Shown here in pieces: positions 10,069-17,568 of a stretch of 41,849 nt of DNA. The notes under the pieces were generated by a model. It did no database searches. It was given only the letters and a program-made list of their open reading frames with translations, and was not told the DNA's origin. The DNA lies in contig JAAYNB010000150.1 of assembly GCA_012521085.1 (NCBI GenBank), positions 1-41,849 of the forward strand, given 5' to 3'. Positions within the stretch are counted from its first letter, which is position 1; the number at the start of each line of letters is the position of its first letter. The translations under genes and the position numbers were made by a program. The DNA is from Clostridiales bacterium (GTDB lineage: Bacteria > Bacillota > Clostridia > Peptostreptococcales > Natronincolaceae).

Positions 10069-10563
10069 TTATTTCATTTCAAACAATTGTTTTAAATTAC
10101 CTGAATGTGCATGACATATAGTAATGGCTAAAGCATCAGCAACATCATCGGGTTTAGGTACTTCTTTTAAATTTAATATCATTTTTATCATTTCTTGTAC
10201 TTGTCTTTTCTCAGCTCTACCATATCCCACAACCCCTTGTTTTATCTGTAGTGGTGTATATTCATATATTTTTTTATCATGATTTATGGCGGCTAGTATT
10301 GCTACACCACGAGCTTGTCCCACTAACATGGCAGTTTTAGCATTTGTATTAAAAAATAGTTCTTCAATGGCTACATGTTCCGGTTCATATTTTTCTATTA
10401 ATATATTTAATTCATTATAAATCTTTTTTAATCGTTCTGCCGTTGACATTTTGCTAGAAGTTGTTATACTACCATAATCTATGACTTCAAATCTATTACC
10501 TATATATTTTACTATTCCATAACCCATTATTGCTATTCCTGGATCAATTCCTAATATAATCAT
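10069..10563 (-). CDS. ruvC: Crossover junction endodeoxyribonuclease RuvC
   Basis: RuvC resolves Holliday junctions by paired nicks within the RuvABC resolvasome. At 164 residues it is of normal length, with the acidic catalytic set D7 (GIDPG), E67/E68 (VAIEELFF), D140 and D143 ([11 protein letters not shown]). GGGGGA lies six bases before the ATG. It is the first gene of ruvC-ruvA-ruvB; the 207-base gap upstream contains the terminator of the bofC-like gene, so a ruvC promoter should lie within it, though none stands out. Confidence 0.97.
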   Translation of the reverse strand: MIILGIDPGIAIMGYGIVKYIGNRFEVIDYGSITTSSKMSTAERLKKIYNELNILIEKYEPEHVAIEELFFNTNAKTAMLVGQARGVAILAAINHDKKIYEYTPLQIKQGVVGYGRAEKRQVQEMIKMILNLKEVPKPDDVADALAITICHAHSGNLKQLFEMK

Positions 10564-10693
10564 TTATGTTCCCCCATTTTATAAAATAAGTCATATACTA
10601 TTTCATAGTGTACCATATTATATTAAAAAAATCGATAACAGCCATATTATAATACTATAAAATAGTAAAAACTATATATAATAAAAATATAAT

Positions 10694-10736
10694 AAAAAAA
10701 GATATAGAACCTATTTTAAATAGATTTATATCTTTT
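10694..10736 (-). terminator. Terminator of the bofC-like gene
   Basis: Read on the minus strand, AAAGATATA-AATCTATTT pairs with AAATAGGTT-C-TATATCTTT (18 pairs with one bulged C and one G-U) and is followed by TTTTATTA. It lies about 35 bases after the stop codon of the bofC-like gene and insulates it from ruvC. Confidence 0.75.
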
Positions 10737-10770
10737 ATATTATACAATTTTTAATTTTTCTACATATTTT

Positions 10771-11445
10771 CTACATATAATCTTCTAGTAATCGATAGAT
10801 TTCTTCCTTTGTTTTTTTAAATATACCTTTTTCTAATTTTTTTTGATCTACATAGGGTAATGTTGTAGAAGATATTGATGTTTTTTCAATTAATATTTTT
10901 TCTCCCTCTTCATTAATAAGATATATATTTATAAAACCACCCTGAGCCTTAATTAGATAATGATTATAATGTGATGGACATGCATTTTCATTTTCTTTAA
11001 GTATTATAACTTCCTCATCTGAGAAACTTATAATCTCAAATGTTGGACTTTCACTTGCTAGGTATTTTCTAAATCCTAATTCATTTAATCCAATCATATC
11101 TGGACTAGGCGGTGAAGATGCTTCCATTATATCTTGACATAGATTGTAAATATTTTTATAAATAATATTAGTTGTATTTATAATACTATCTTCTTGTTTA
11201 TTTACAATAGTATCCTCATTGTCCTCTAATTTTGTATTATAATTTTCTTTTGGTTGTAATTCAATTTCTGACTTAATACTTTTTTCATCAAATTCAAGAT
11301 TGTGCTCTTTAGCCAAATGTTCTTCTCTTTTATTTTGAAGATAACTTTGATAATATCCAATTAAAAATCCTATTGTAAGAAAGAGTAGAATAATAAATGC
11401 AGCCCTGCTTTTGGTAATTATTTTTCTTTTTTTTCTACTTAACAT
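10771..11445 (-). CDS. BofC C-terminal-domain protein
   Basis: A 224-residue protein with one N-terminal membrane anchor (about 16-32), a charged, low-complexity linker (about 38-90) and a C-terminal domain resembling that of BofC. The domain shows the pattern of a beta strand FINIYLINEEGEKILIEKT, then TTLPYVDQKKLEKGIF and the closing EEIYRLLEDYM. BofC in B. subtilis is an intercompartmental inhibitor of the SpoIVB protease that checks sigma-K activation. Here the N-terminal portion differs, so the same role is inferred, not shown. The context fits: bofC lies near ruvA-ruvB in Bacillus too, and spoIVFA/spoIVFB occur in this window. AAGGAGG precedes the ATG. Confidence 0.75.
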   Translation of the reverse strand: MLSRKKRKIITKSRAAFIILLFLTIGFLIGYYQSYLQNKREEHLAKEHNLEFDEKSIKSEIELQPKENYNTKLEDNEDTIVNKQEDSIINTTNIIYKNIYNLCQDIMEASSPPSPDMIGLNELGFRKYLASESPTFEIISFSDEEVIILKENENACPSHYNHYLIKAQGGFINIYLINEEGEKILIEKTSISSTTLPYVDQKKLEKGIFKKTKEEIYRLLEDYM

Positions 11446-11542
11446 AAAAACAACCTCCTTCTCTATCTAGAAGGTTATTTTATCCAATTACATAAAAAAT
11501 ATACTTATATTCAATAAACTATTTGCAGAATTTTTAGAATAA

Positions 11543-11570
11543 TTGAAAACATATGTTTATTTTTTATATT
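11543..11570 (+). promoter_or_regulatory. Possible promoter of the AGCS symporter transcript
   Basis: TTGAAA at 11543-11548 and TATATT at 11565-11570 are 16 bases apart on the plus strand. Transcription from here would give a leader of roughly 125 bases that includes the nine-codon ORF. The surroundings are AT-rich, so the call is moderate. No known riboswitch is visible in the leader. Confidence 0.4.
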
Positions 11571-11642
11571 AGATGTGATAAAATATCTTTATTAATTTTT
11601 TATATTAAAAATGTGCTGACAATTTATAAATAGGAGGTGAAT

Positions 11643-11672
11643 ATGGTAATAAAATATTTAATACTTATCTAA
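11643..11672 (+). CDS. Nine-codon leader ORF ahead of the symporter gene
   Basis: AGGAGGTGAAT directly precedes an ATG that opens a frame of nine codons (MVIKYLILI) ending in TAA. This ribosome binding site is stronger than that of the symporter gene itself, whose TTG start lies 31 bases after the stop. The frame differs from that of the symporter, so it is not an N-terminal extension. The peptide is hydrophobic with one lysine. A role as a translational leader is inferred from its position and ribosome binding site only. Confidence 0.55.
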   Translation: MVIKYLILI

Positions 11673-11703
11673 TTATATTTTAAAAATAAAGGGGGTTATA
11701 GCA

Positions 11704-13104
11704 TTGGATTTTATTAGTAAGATTGAAAATATTAATAAAACTGTAAATGACTTTGTTTGGGGACCATATATGTTATTACTTATAGTTGGCACAGGAATTT
11801 TTTTCACTTTTAGAACAAATTTTTTTCAAGTTAGAAAATTTGCCTTTAGTATGAAGGAAACTTTATTTAAAATTTTTGATAAATCTGTAGATGATAGTGA
11901 TGAAATATTAAGCGAGGGTGATATAACACCTTTTCAAGCTTTATCAACAGCTTTAGCAGGTACTGTTGGTACTGGAAATATAGCAGGTGTTGCTACTGCC
12001 ATAGCCACTGGTGGTCCTGGTGCTGTATTTTGGATGTGGGTTTCTGCATTTTTTGGTATGATGACCAAATTTTCTGAGGTAGTCTTGGCAATTGAATATC
12101 GTGAAAAAAATGATGAAGATAATTGGGTCGGAGGGCCTATGTATTATATAAAAAATGGCCTAGGCTTAAAATGGCTTGCTACCTTATTTGCAATATTTGG
12201 TGCTATTGCAGCCTTCGGAATAGGTAATATGGTACAATCTAATTCTGTTGCTAATGCAATGAAAGCTACTTTTAATATTAATCCTTTAATAACCGGTATT
12301 ATTTTAACTATAGCAACAGCACTAGTTATTCTTGGTGGTTTAAAGAGAATTGCCTCTGTAGCAGAAAAATTAGTTCCATTTATGGCTCTTTTTTACATTA
12401 TTGCTGCAATTGCTGTTTTAATAATACAATTTTCTGAAGTACCTGTAGCATTTCAATTAATCTTTACTCATGCCTTTACACCATCTGCAGCTATAGGTGG
12501 ATTCGTTGGTGCCACTGTAATGAGAGCTATGCGTTTTGGGGTTGCTAGAGGTGTATTCTCTAATGAAGCAGGTCTTGGTAGTGCGCCAATTGCTCATGCA
12601 GTAGCAAAAACTGATCATCCCGTTAAACAAGGGCTATGGGGAATATTTGAAGTTTTTGCAGATACTATAATTATATGTACATTGACAGCTCTTACAATTA
12701 TTAGCACAGGAGCATGGACACTGTTAGATGATTCTGGTAAGCAATTGTCAGGAGCAGCGTTAACTACAGCAGCTTTTAGCCATGCATTATCTAGTTTAGG
12801 TGGTATTATTGTAGCTATATCTATTTTACTATTTGCTTTTTCCACTATATTGAGCTGGTCCTATTATGGAGAAAAATGTGTTGAGTTTTTATTTGGATCT
12901 CGTTTTAATAAATTATATAGAATCATGTTCATTCCCTTAATTTTACTAGGTTCTATTAGTAGTTTGGAATTGGTTTGGGATATTGCTGATACACTTAATG
13001 GCTTAATGGCTATACCTAATTTAATTGGACTACTGGGATTAAGTACAGTTGTTATTAAATTAATTAAAGATTATTTTGATAATAAGGTATATGAACACAA
13101 TTAA
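11704..13104 (+). CDS. AGCS-family alanine/glycine:cation symporter
   Basis: A sodium- or proton-coupled amino-acid transporter of the AGCS (AlsT/DagA) family, 466 residues with about eleven membrane helices. Family marks are WGPYMLLLIVGTGIFFTFRTNFFQ near the N terminus, the substrate and ion-binding stretch GTVGTGNIAGVATAI (86-100), WVGGPMYYI, and the signature VFSNEAGLGSAPIAHA in the middle. The start is TTG, with AAGGGGG eight bases upstream and a good match to family N termini. It is a single-gene unit on the plus strand, closed by a strong hairpin. Substrate (alanine, glycine or another small amino acid) cannot be told from sequence. The nine-codon leader ORF is the unusual feature. Confidence 0.95.
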   Translation: MDFISKIENINKTVNDFVWGPYMLLLIVGTGIFFTFRTNFFQVRKFAFSMKETLFKIFDKSVDDSDEILSEGDITPFQALSTALAGTVGTGNIAGVATAIATGGPGAVFWMWVSAFFGMMTKFSEVVLAIEYREKNDEDNWVGGPMYYIKNGLGLKWLATLFAIFGAIAAFGIGNMVQSNSVANAMKATFNINPLITGIILTIATALVILGGLKRIASVAEKLVPFMALFYIIAAIAVLIIQFSEVPVAFQLIFTHAFTPSAAIGGFVGATVMRAMRFGVARGVFSNEAGLGSAPIAHAVAKTDHPVKQGLWGIFEVFADTIIICTLTALTIISTGAWTLLDDSGKQLSGAALTTAAFSHALSSLGGIIVAISILLFAFSTILSWSYYGEKCVEFLFGSRFNKLYRIMFIPLILLGSISSLELVWDIADTLNGLMAIPNLIGLLGLSTVVIKLIKDYFDNKVYEHN

Positions 13105-13126
13105 TATAATATAAATTTACATAAAT

Positions 13127-13160
13127 AAATGCCATCTAATAACTAAAATAGATGGCATTT
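13127..13160. terminator. Bidirectional terminator between the symporter gene and comEA
   Basis: AAATGCCATCTA (13127-13138) and TAGATGGCATTT (13149-13160) form a perfect twelve-base stem with a ten-base loop. Runs rich in T follow on the plus strand and runs rich in A precede it, so it can serve both converging genes. Confidence 0.85.
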
Positions 13161-13205
13161 ATTAATTAATTTTTAAAAAACTCTATTTTAAATATTTATT
13201 TTATT

Positions 13206-13829
13206 CTACTTTACTGTAATTTTATCTTTTATATCATTAAATTTCTTTTCACCTATTCCACTAACATTTTGTATGTCTTCAATGGTTTTAAATAAACCAT
13301 TTTGTTCTCTATAATCTATAATTCTCTCTGAAAGTGCAGGTCCTATACCAGGTAAATTTTGTAATTGATTTTTATCTGCTGTATTAATATTTATTATTCC
13401 TTGAATATTGTCTATGGATTGATTATTATTAATCGTTTGTATGGGAAAATCTTTTTCATCTTCTGATGGTATATATATAAATTCTTCATCTGAAATTTTT
13501 TTTGCTAAATTTATACTCTTTCTAGCAGCTGTTGACTTCAGGCCACCTGCTGCTTCTACAGCATCATAAACTCTAGAATCTCCTGACAATTCATATAGGC
13601 CTGGGCGTACAACCTCTCCCTCTACATGAACAACAATATAGGATGGGTTTGTATTTACATCTTTTGCAATTAAATCTTCTTGATTTACTTCTTCAATTTC
13701 ATAATTTATATCATTTAAAATATATTTTTCTTGTTTTTCCTTCACATGACTTTTATAAGATATTATTAATAGTATTATGATTATATAACTTATTATAATT
13801 ATTTTTTGTTTTTTATTTAGATTTATCAA
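13206..13829 (-). CDS. comEA: Competence protein ComEA-like DNA receptor
   Basis: ComEA binds double-stranded DNA at the cell surface for uptake, and related proteins with the same fold occur widely in clostridia. The product (about 207 residues) has an N-terminal membrane anchor (about 9-25), a SLBB domain (VVHVEGEVVRPGLYEL onward) and two C-terminal helix-hairpin-helix motifs (ININTADKNQLQNLPGIGP; NVSGIGEKKFNDI). The frame is open to a GTG at 13838, but I prefer the TTG at 13829 because GGGGTG lies six bases upstream of it. comEB and comEC are not adjacent. A hairpin shared with the symporter gene follows. Whether the strain is competent is unknown. Confidence 0.88.
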   Translation of the reverse strand: MINLNKKQKIIIISYIIIILLIISYKSHVKEKQEKYILNDINYEIEEVNQEDLIAKDVNTNPSYIVVHVEGEVVRPGLYELSGDSRVYDAVEAAGGLKSTAARKSINLAKKISDEEFIYIPSEDEKDFPIQTINNNQSIDNIQGIININTADKNQLQNLPGIGPALSERIIDYREQNGLFKTIEDIQNVSGIGEKKFNDIKDKITVK

Positions 13830-13979
13830 GTTACACACCCCATTCCATAAATTAATTATAATAGTTCATATTTCTTTCCTAAGAGTCATATGTTGTATAA
13901 GATATAAATAAATATTTTATTACCTATATATTTATTTCTATAAATAATGCTCTTCCCCTTTAATTTGGTCAATTAATTC

Positions 13980-14008
13980 TTAAAAAGTATTGTAAAATCT
14001 GATATACT
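13980..14008 (+). promoter_or_regulatory. Promoter of the dacF-type gene
   Basis: An extended -10, TGATATACT (hexamer TATACT at 14003-14008), has TTAAAA 17 bases upstream at 13980-13985. The transcript would start about 28 bases before the ATG. It looks like a vegetative promoter with a weak -35. Confidence 0.5.
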
Positions 14009-14042
14009 ATATAGGTAACTTGTATTTTAAAAAGGTTGGTGA

Positions 14043-15374
14043 ATGAAATTGACAAAAAGAAGATTTAATCTTGTGACCTATTTTTTAATTTTTTTATTTT
14101 TAGTAATTAATACACCATTTTCTTATGCTACACCTAATATTACTGCTCCTACTGCTGTATTATTAGATTATACTACTGGCGAAGTTTTATATGATCATAA
14201 TGCTCATAATCTTGCTTTCCCAGCCAGTACTACAAAAGTTATGACATCAATATTAGTTTTAGAAAATGCTAATTTAGACGATGTATTAACTATTAATGAA
14301 GATTTATATATTGACGGTTCTAGTATGTATTTATTAAAAGGTGAGTCTTTTACTGTTAAGGAATTATTACAAGGCTTATTAATTAGATCTGCAAACGATG
14401 CCGCAGAAGTGTTGGCTAAACATGTTTCCGGATCAATTGAAGATTTTGCTGATTTAATGAATAAAAGAGCTAGGGAATTAGGAGCAAAAAATACTCATTT
14501 TACCAATCCTCATGGGCTTCCAGATGATAATCATGTAACCACTGCATATGATTTGGCTATTATTGCAAAACATGCTATGTCTTTTGAGCTTTTTAGGGAT
14601 ATTGTTTCAACTGTAAGATTAGAATTTCCGCCAACTGAATATACTCCTGAAACTAGGTATTATAGAAATACTAATAGATTCTTATGGGGTACTGGAGGAA
14701 ACAATAAAATATTATATAAAGATAATTATGAGGATATAAAATATGATATTGTAGATGGAATAAAAACTGGTTATACTGGAGCAGCTAAGCAATGTTTAAT
14801 TACCTCTGCTATCAAAGATGATCATAGACTTATTGCTGTAGTACTTGGGGCTGAAGGTTCTAATGTGTATTTAGATTCTAGAACACTAATTGACTATGGT
14901 TTTGATAATTTTAAATTAGAAAAAATTGTAGATAAAAATGCATTTATAACCAATGCTCCGATTTTAAATTGTAGTGAGGATAATATTGCCCTTTACACAG
15001 ATACAGAAATTACTGCTATTTTACCTAATGATTTAGATCCTTCACAAATTCAGATAGAAACCATAGTAGATGAAGATATAAAAGCTCCTTTACCTGCAGG
15101 ACAAATTCTAGGTAGGGTTATATACTCAGTAGATGGTAAAATTTTAGGAGAGAGTAATTTAATATCTATAAAAGATATGGAAGCAAAACCTTTTATTAAA
15201 AAATTGTTTATTCCTAATACTTTTATGCCTGTAATAATAGTTTTTTTACTATGGCAAACATTTGTTATCTATAAAAGGATTAAAAGAAAAAGAAGAAGGA
15301 AATCTCTATATGTTAATGTACAGAATTATCCTTCCTCCTATAGATTTGATGGATCATTATATAGAAAAAAATAG
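14043..15374 (+). CDS. dacF: D-alanyl-D-alanine carboxypeptidase (DacF/PBP5 type)
   Basis: A serine-type carboxypeptidase (family S11, low-molecular-mass PBP) that removes the terminal D-Ala from peptidoglycan stem peptides. The 443-residue precursor has a signal peptide ending near residue 29 (FSYA), the catalytic S62-x-x-K65, the SAN triad at 116-118 and the KTG motif at 241-243. A PBP5-like C-terminal domain and a terminal membrane helix with a very basic tail (KRIKRKRRRK) follow. AGGTTGGTGA precedes the ATG. It stands alone on the plus strand, and its end is only 19 bases from that of sdaAA, with no clear terminator between them. The symbol dacF is by resemblance; dacB or dacA types cannot be excluded. 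Confidence 0.93.
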   Translation: MKLTKRRFNLVTYFLIFLFLVINTPFSYATPNITAPTAVLLDYTTGEVLYDHNAHNLAFPASTTKVMTSILVLENANLDDVLTINEDLYIDGSSMYLLKGESFTVKELLQGLLIRSANDAAEVLAKHVSGSIEDFADLMNKRARELGAKNTHFTNPHGLPDDNHVTTAYDLAIIAKHAMSFELFRDIVSTVRLEFPPTEYTPETRYYRNTNRFLWGTGGNNKILYKDNYEDIKYDIVDGIKTGYTGAAKQCLITSAIKDDHRLIAVVLGAEGSNVYLDSRTLIDYGFDNFKLEKIVDKNAFITNAPILNCSEDNIALYTDTEITAILPNDLDPSQIQIETIVDEDIKAPLPAGQILGRVIYSVDGKILGESNLISIKDMEAKPFIKKLFIPNTFMPVIIVFLLWQTFVIYKRIKRKRRRKSLYVNVQNYPSSYRFDGSLYRKK

Positions 15375-15393
15375 TTTACATATGTTATAATAA

Positions 15394-16269
15394 TTAATTA
15401 TCAAAAATTTGCTTTTGTAGTTTTTTACCAGTAGGTGTCATTGCTAAGCCACCTAAGGCTGTTTCTCTCAGCTCCATAGGTAAAGAACTGCCAACTTTAT
15501 ACATAGTGTCTATAACTTCATCAAATGGAATAATGCTTTTTACTCCTGATAAAGCCATTTCTGCTGATATTAATGCATTTGCTGCCCCTATGGCATTTCT
15601 TGATTCACAAGGCACTTCAACTAAGCCTGCAATAGGATCACATACTAGACCTAATATGTTTTTTATACATATGGCTGCAGCATCTAATGCCATTTTAGGT
15701 GTTCCATCCATTAATTCCACAACTGCAGCAGCTGCCATTGCAGCTGCTGATCCTGTTTCTGCTTGACACCCACCCTCTGCACCTGCAACTGTGGCATTTT
15801 TGGATATTAACATTCCTATTGTACTGGCTGTAATTAATCCATTTACTAATTCTCTATCTTCAATTTTAAATTCTTCGCCTATAGTAATAATTACACCTGG
15901 TAATATTCCAGAGGCTCCAGCAGTTGGTGCAGCTACAATTTTACCCATAGAAGCATTAACTTCAAGTACAGCCATAGATCTACTAATAGCTCTACTCATC
16001 AATGTGCCACAAACTGATCTAGATGTCTTACTTCGTTCCATAACTTTTTTTGCATCTCCACCTATTAATCCGCCCATAGATTTTATATCTTCTGTTAATC
16101 CTTTTTCAATGGAATCTTTCATAATATCTAAACTAATTTGCATTTTGGCAATTATATCTTCCTTTGACATATCTGTTAAAAAACTTTCCCTTTCAATCAT
16201 AATTTCAAATATTTTTTTATTATGCTTATTACATAATTCTAATAATTCACTTGCTTTAGTAAAATTCAT
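15394..16269 (-). CDS. sdaAA: L-serine dehydratase, iron-sulphur type, alpha subunit
   Basis: Catalytic subunit of the oxygen-sensitive enzyme that converts L-serine to pyruvate and ammonia through a 4Fe-4S cluster. The 291-residue protein has the family cysteines C168 (GGCQAETGSA), C210 (GLVCDPIAG) and C221 (VEVPCESRNA) that are expected to bind the cluster, plus PTAGASGILPG and TPTGKKLQKQIF at the end. Its length is normal for the two-subunit form of Gram-positive bacteria. GGTTGGTGA precedes the ATG. It lies 17 bases after sdaAB, its partner. Confidence 0.96.
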   Translation of the reverse strand: MNFTKASELLELCNKHNKKIFEIMIERESFLTDMSKEDIIAKMQISLDIMKDSIEKGLTEDIKSMGGLIGGDAKKVMERSKTSRSVCGTLMSRAISRSMAVLEVNASMGKIVAAPTAGASGILPGVIITIGEEFKIEDRELVNGLITASTIGMLISKNATVAGAEGGCQAETGSAAAMAAAAVVELMDGTPKMALDAAAICIKNILGLVCDPIAGLVEVPCESRNAIGAANALISAEMALSGVKSIIPFDEVIDTMYKVGSSLPMELRETALGGLAMTPTGKKLQKQIFDN

Positions 16270-16286
16270 TTCTTCACCAACCCTTT

Positions 16287-16952
16287 TTATATGTTAATTA
16301 AATATGCTTTTTTTACATATTCTATATCTTTAATTTTAATCACCAGATTATTATTAATTTCATCATCTGTTTCTATAATCATAAAAGCATTTTGTCCTTT
16401 TTCATGTCTATATACCCTCATAAAAGCAATATTAATTTGATATTCAGATAAAACAGCTGTTACCTTTGACACCATACCTGGTTTGTCTATATGTGAAATA
16501 ATAAGTGTAGTATATTCTCCTGTAAATTCTAATTTTAATCCATTTATTTCTGTTACAACTATATTTCCTCCTCCTATGGAAGAACCTAATATCTCAACAG
16601 TTGTATTATCTTCTTTTGTAATTATAATCTTTACTGTATTAGAATGTACATCTCCTAAATATTCAGCTAAAAATTTAAAATTTATTCCCTTGGCTTTAGC
16701 AATTTGAAAAGAATCTTTTATTCTCTCATCATCAGTATCAAATCCTAATATACCTCCAACTAAAGCTTTATCTGTGCCATGTCCTCTATATGTATTGGCA
16801 AAAGAACCATGTAGTAAAAATGTCACTTCTTTAATGCTTTTTTCAGCAATTTTATATGCTATGTTTCCCAGCCTACATGCACCTGCCGTATGTGAACTGG
16901 ATGGACCTATCATATTAGGACCTACAATATCAAATATGGTATAATCTTTCAT
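16287..16952 (-). CDS. sdaAB: L-serine dehydratase, iron-sulphur type, beta subunit
   Basis: Partner of the alpha subunit in L-serine deamination. The 221-residue protein opens with the family block DIVGPNMIGPSSSHTAGA and HGSFANTYRGHGTD. It ends with an ACT-type domain (about 148-221: TLIISHIDKPGMVSKVTAVLSEYQINIAFMRVYR region), which commonly senses the amino acid. The start has AAGGTGGGA upstream. It is transcribed before sdaAA and preceded by a likely promoter at 17000-17028, so the pair forms its own operon. Confidence 0.96.
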   Translation of the reverse strand: MKDYTIFDIVGPNMIGPSSSHTAGACRLGNIAYKIAEKSIKEVTFLLHGSFANTYRGHGTDKALVGGILGFDTDDERIKDSFQIAKAKGINFKFLAEYLGDVHSNTVKIIITKEDNTTVEILGSSIGGGNIVVTEINGLKLEFTGEYTTLIISHIDKPGMVSKVTAVLSEYQINIAFMRVYRHEKGQNAFMIIETDDEINNNLVIKIKDIEYVKKAYLINI

Positions 16953-16999
16953 ATAAATCCCACCTTATATAATTTTTTAGAGCATTATTAATTCACTTA

Positions 17000-17028
17000 T
17001 ATAAAATACCTGTATTTTTTTAATACAA
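17000..17028 (-). promoter_or_regulatory. Possible promoter of sdaAB-sdaAA
   Basis: The minus strand has TTGTAT (17023-17028) and TTTATA (17000-17005) separated by 17 bases, in the 212-base gap between the ridA stop codon and sdaAB. The match is fair, and AT-rich DNA makes chance matches likely. The rest of the gap holds the ridA hairpin. Confidence 0.4.
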
Positions 17029-17120
17029 TAATAAACATGGGAATATTACATATTCATTATATACTGAAATATGGTATTTTCATAACTATATTACTATTTT
17101 TTATATTTTATAGATATTTA

Positions 17121-17165
17121 AACATTAAAATAGTGGTCAGTTATTATGACCACTATTTTAATGTT
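17121..17165 (-). terminator. Perfect 19-base stem-loop at the end of ridA
   Basis: The arms 17121-17139 and 17147-17165 are perfect reverse complements (19 pairs, seven-base loop). One arm reaches the ridA stop codon. The sequence is almost symmetric, so it could work in both directions; it marks the end of the leuS-ridA unit. Confidence 0.7.
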
Positions 17166-17545
17166 TATTTTGATACAGCAATTGCCTCAATTTCTACTTT
17201 AACATCCTTTGGAAGTCTTGCTACCTCTACACAAGCTCTTGCTGGTTTATTTTCATTAAAGTAACTACCATAAACTTCATTTACCTTATCAAACTCATTC
17301 ATGTCCTTTATAAAAACAGTAGTTTTAACCACATCATTTAAATCTAGGCCAGCTTCTTTCAATATTGCTATAATATTTTCAATAGATTGTCTGGTTTGAT
17401 CCACAACATCCCCTTTAACAATTTCCTTTGTCTTAGGATCCATTGGTATTTGTCCTGATACAAAGACAAATCCATTAGCTTTAATAGCTTGAGAATAAGG
17501 ACCTATTGCAGCAGGTGCTTCTTTACTATTAATTATTTCCAACAT
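17165..17545 (-). CDS. ridA: RidA family reactive imine/enamine deaminase
   Basis: RidA (YjgF/YER057c/UK114) hydrolyses reactive 2-aminoacrylate and similar enamines released by PLP enzymes such as serine or threonine dehydratases. The 126-residue product is of typical length, with [12 protein letters not shown] near the start, [12 protein letters not shown], and the closing signature [22 protein letters not shown] that includes the conserved arginine. AGGAGG lies seven bases before the ATG. It sits between leuS, 23 bases upstream, and the serine dehydratase genes. The dehydratase is of the iron-sulphur type, so the link is by nitrogen metabolism in general. Confidence 0.96.
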   Translation of the reverse strand: MLEIINSKEAPAAIGPYSQAIKANGFVFVSGQIPMDPKTKEIVKGDVVDQTRQSIENIIAILKEAGLDLNDVVKTTVFIKDMNEFDKVNEVYGSYFNENKPARACVEVARLPKDVKVEIEAIAVSK

Positions 17546-17568
17546 TATAAATACCTCCTAAATATTTT

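Noticed and set aside
11446-11642. Possible glycine or lysine riboswitch before the AGCS symporter gene
   Set aside because: The region is AT-rich and lacks the conserved GC-rich cores of those classes.
13830-13838. GTG start for comEA, three codons upstream of the TTG chosen
   Set aside because: The purine-rich sequence directly abuts this GTG, leaving no room for a ribosome binding site; the TTG has proper spacing.
15506-16297. Plus-strand open frames opposite sdaAA
   Set aside because: They mirror the Ala/Gly-rich codons of the serine dehydratase subunit and have no support of their own.
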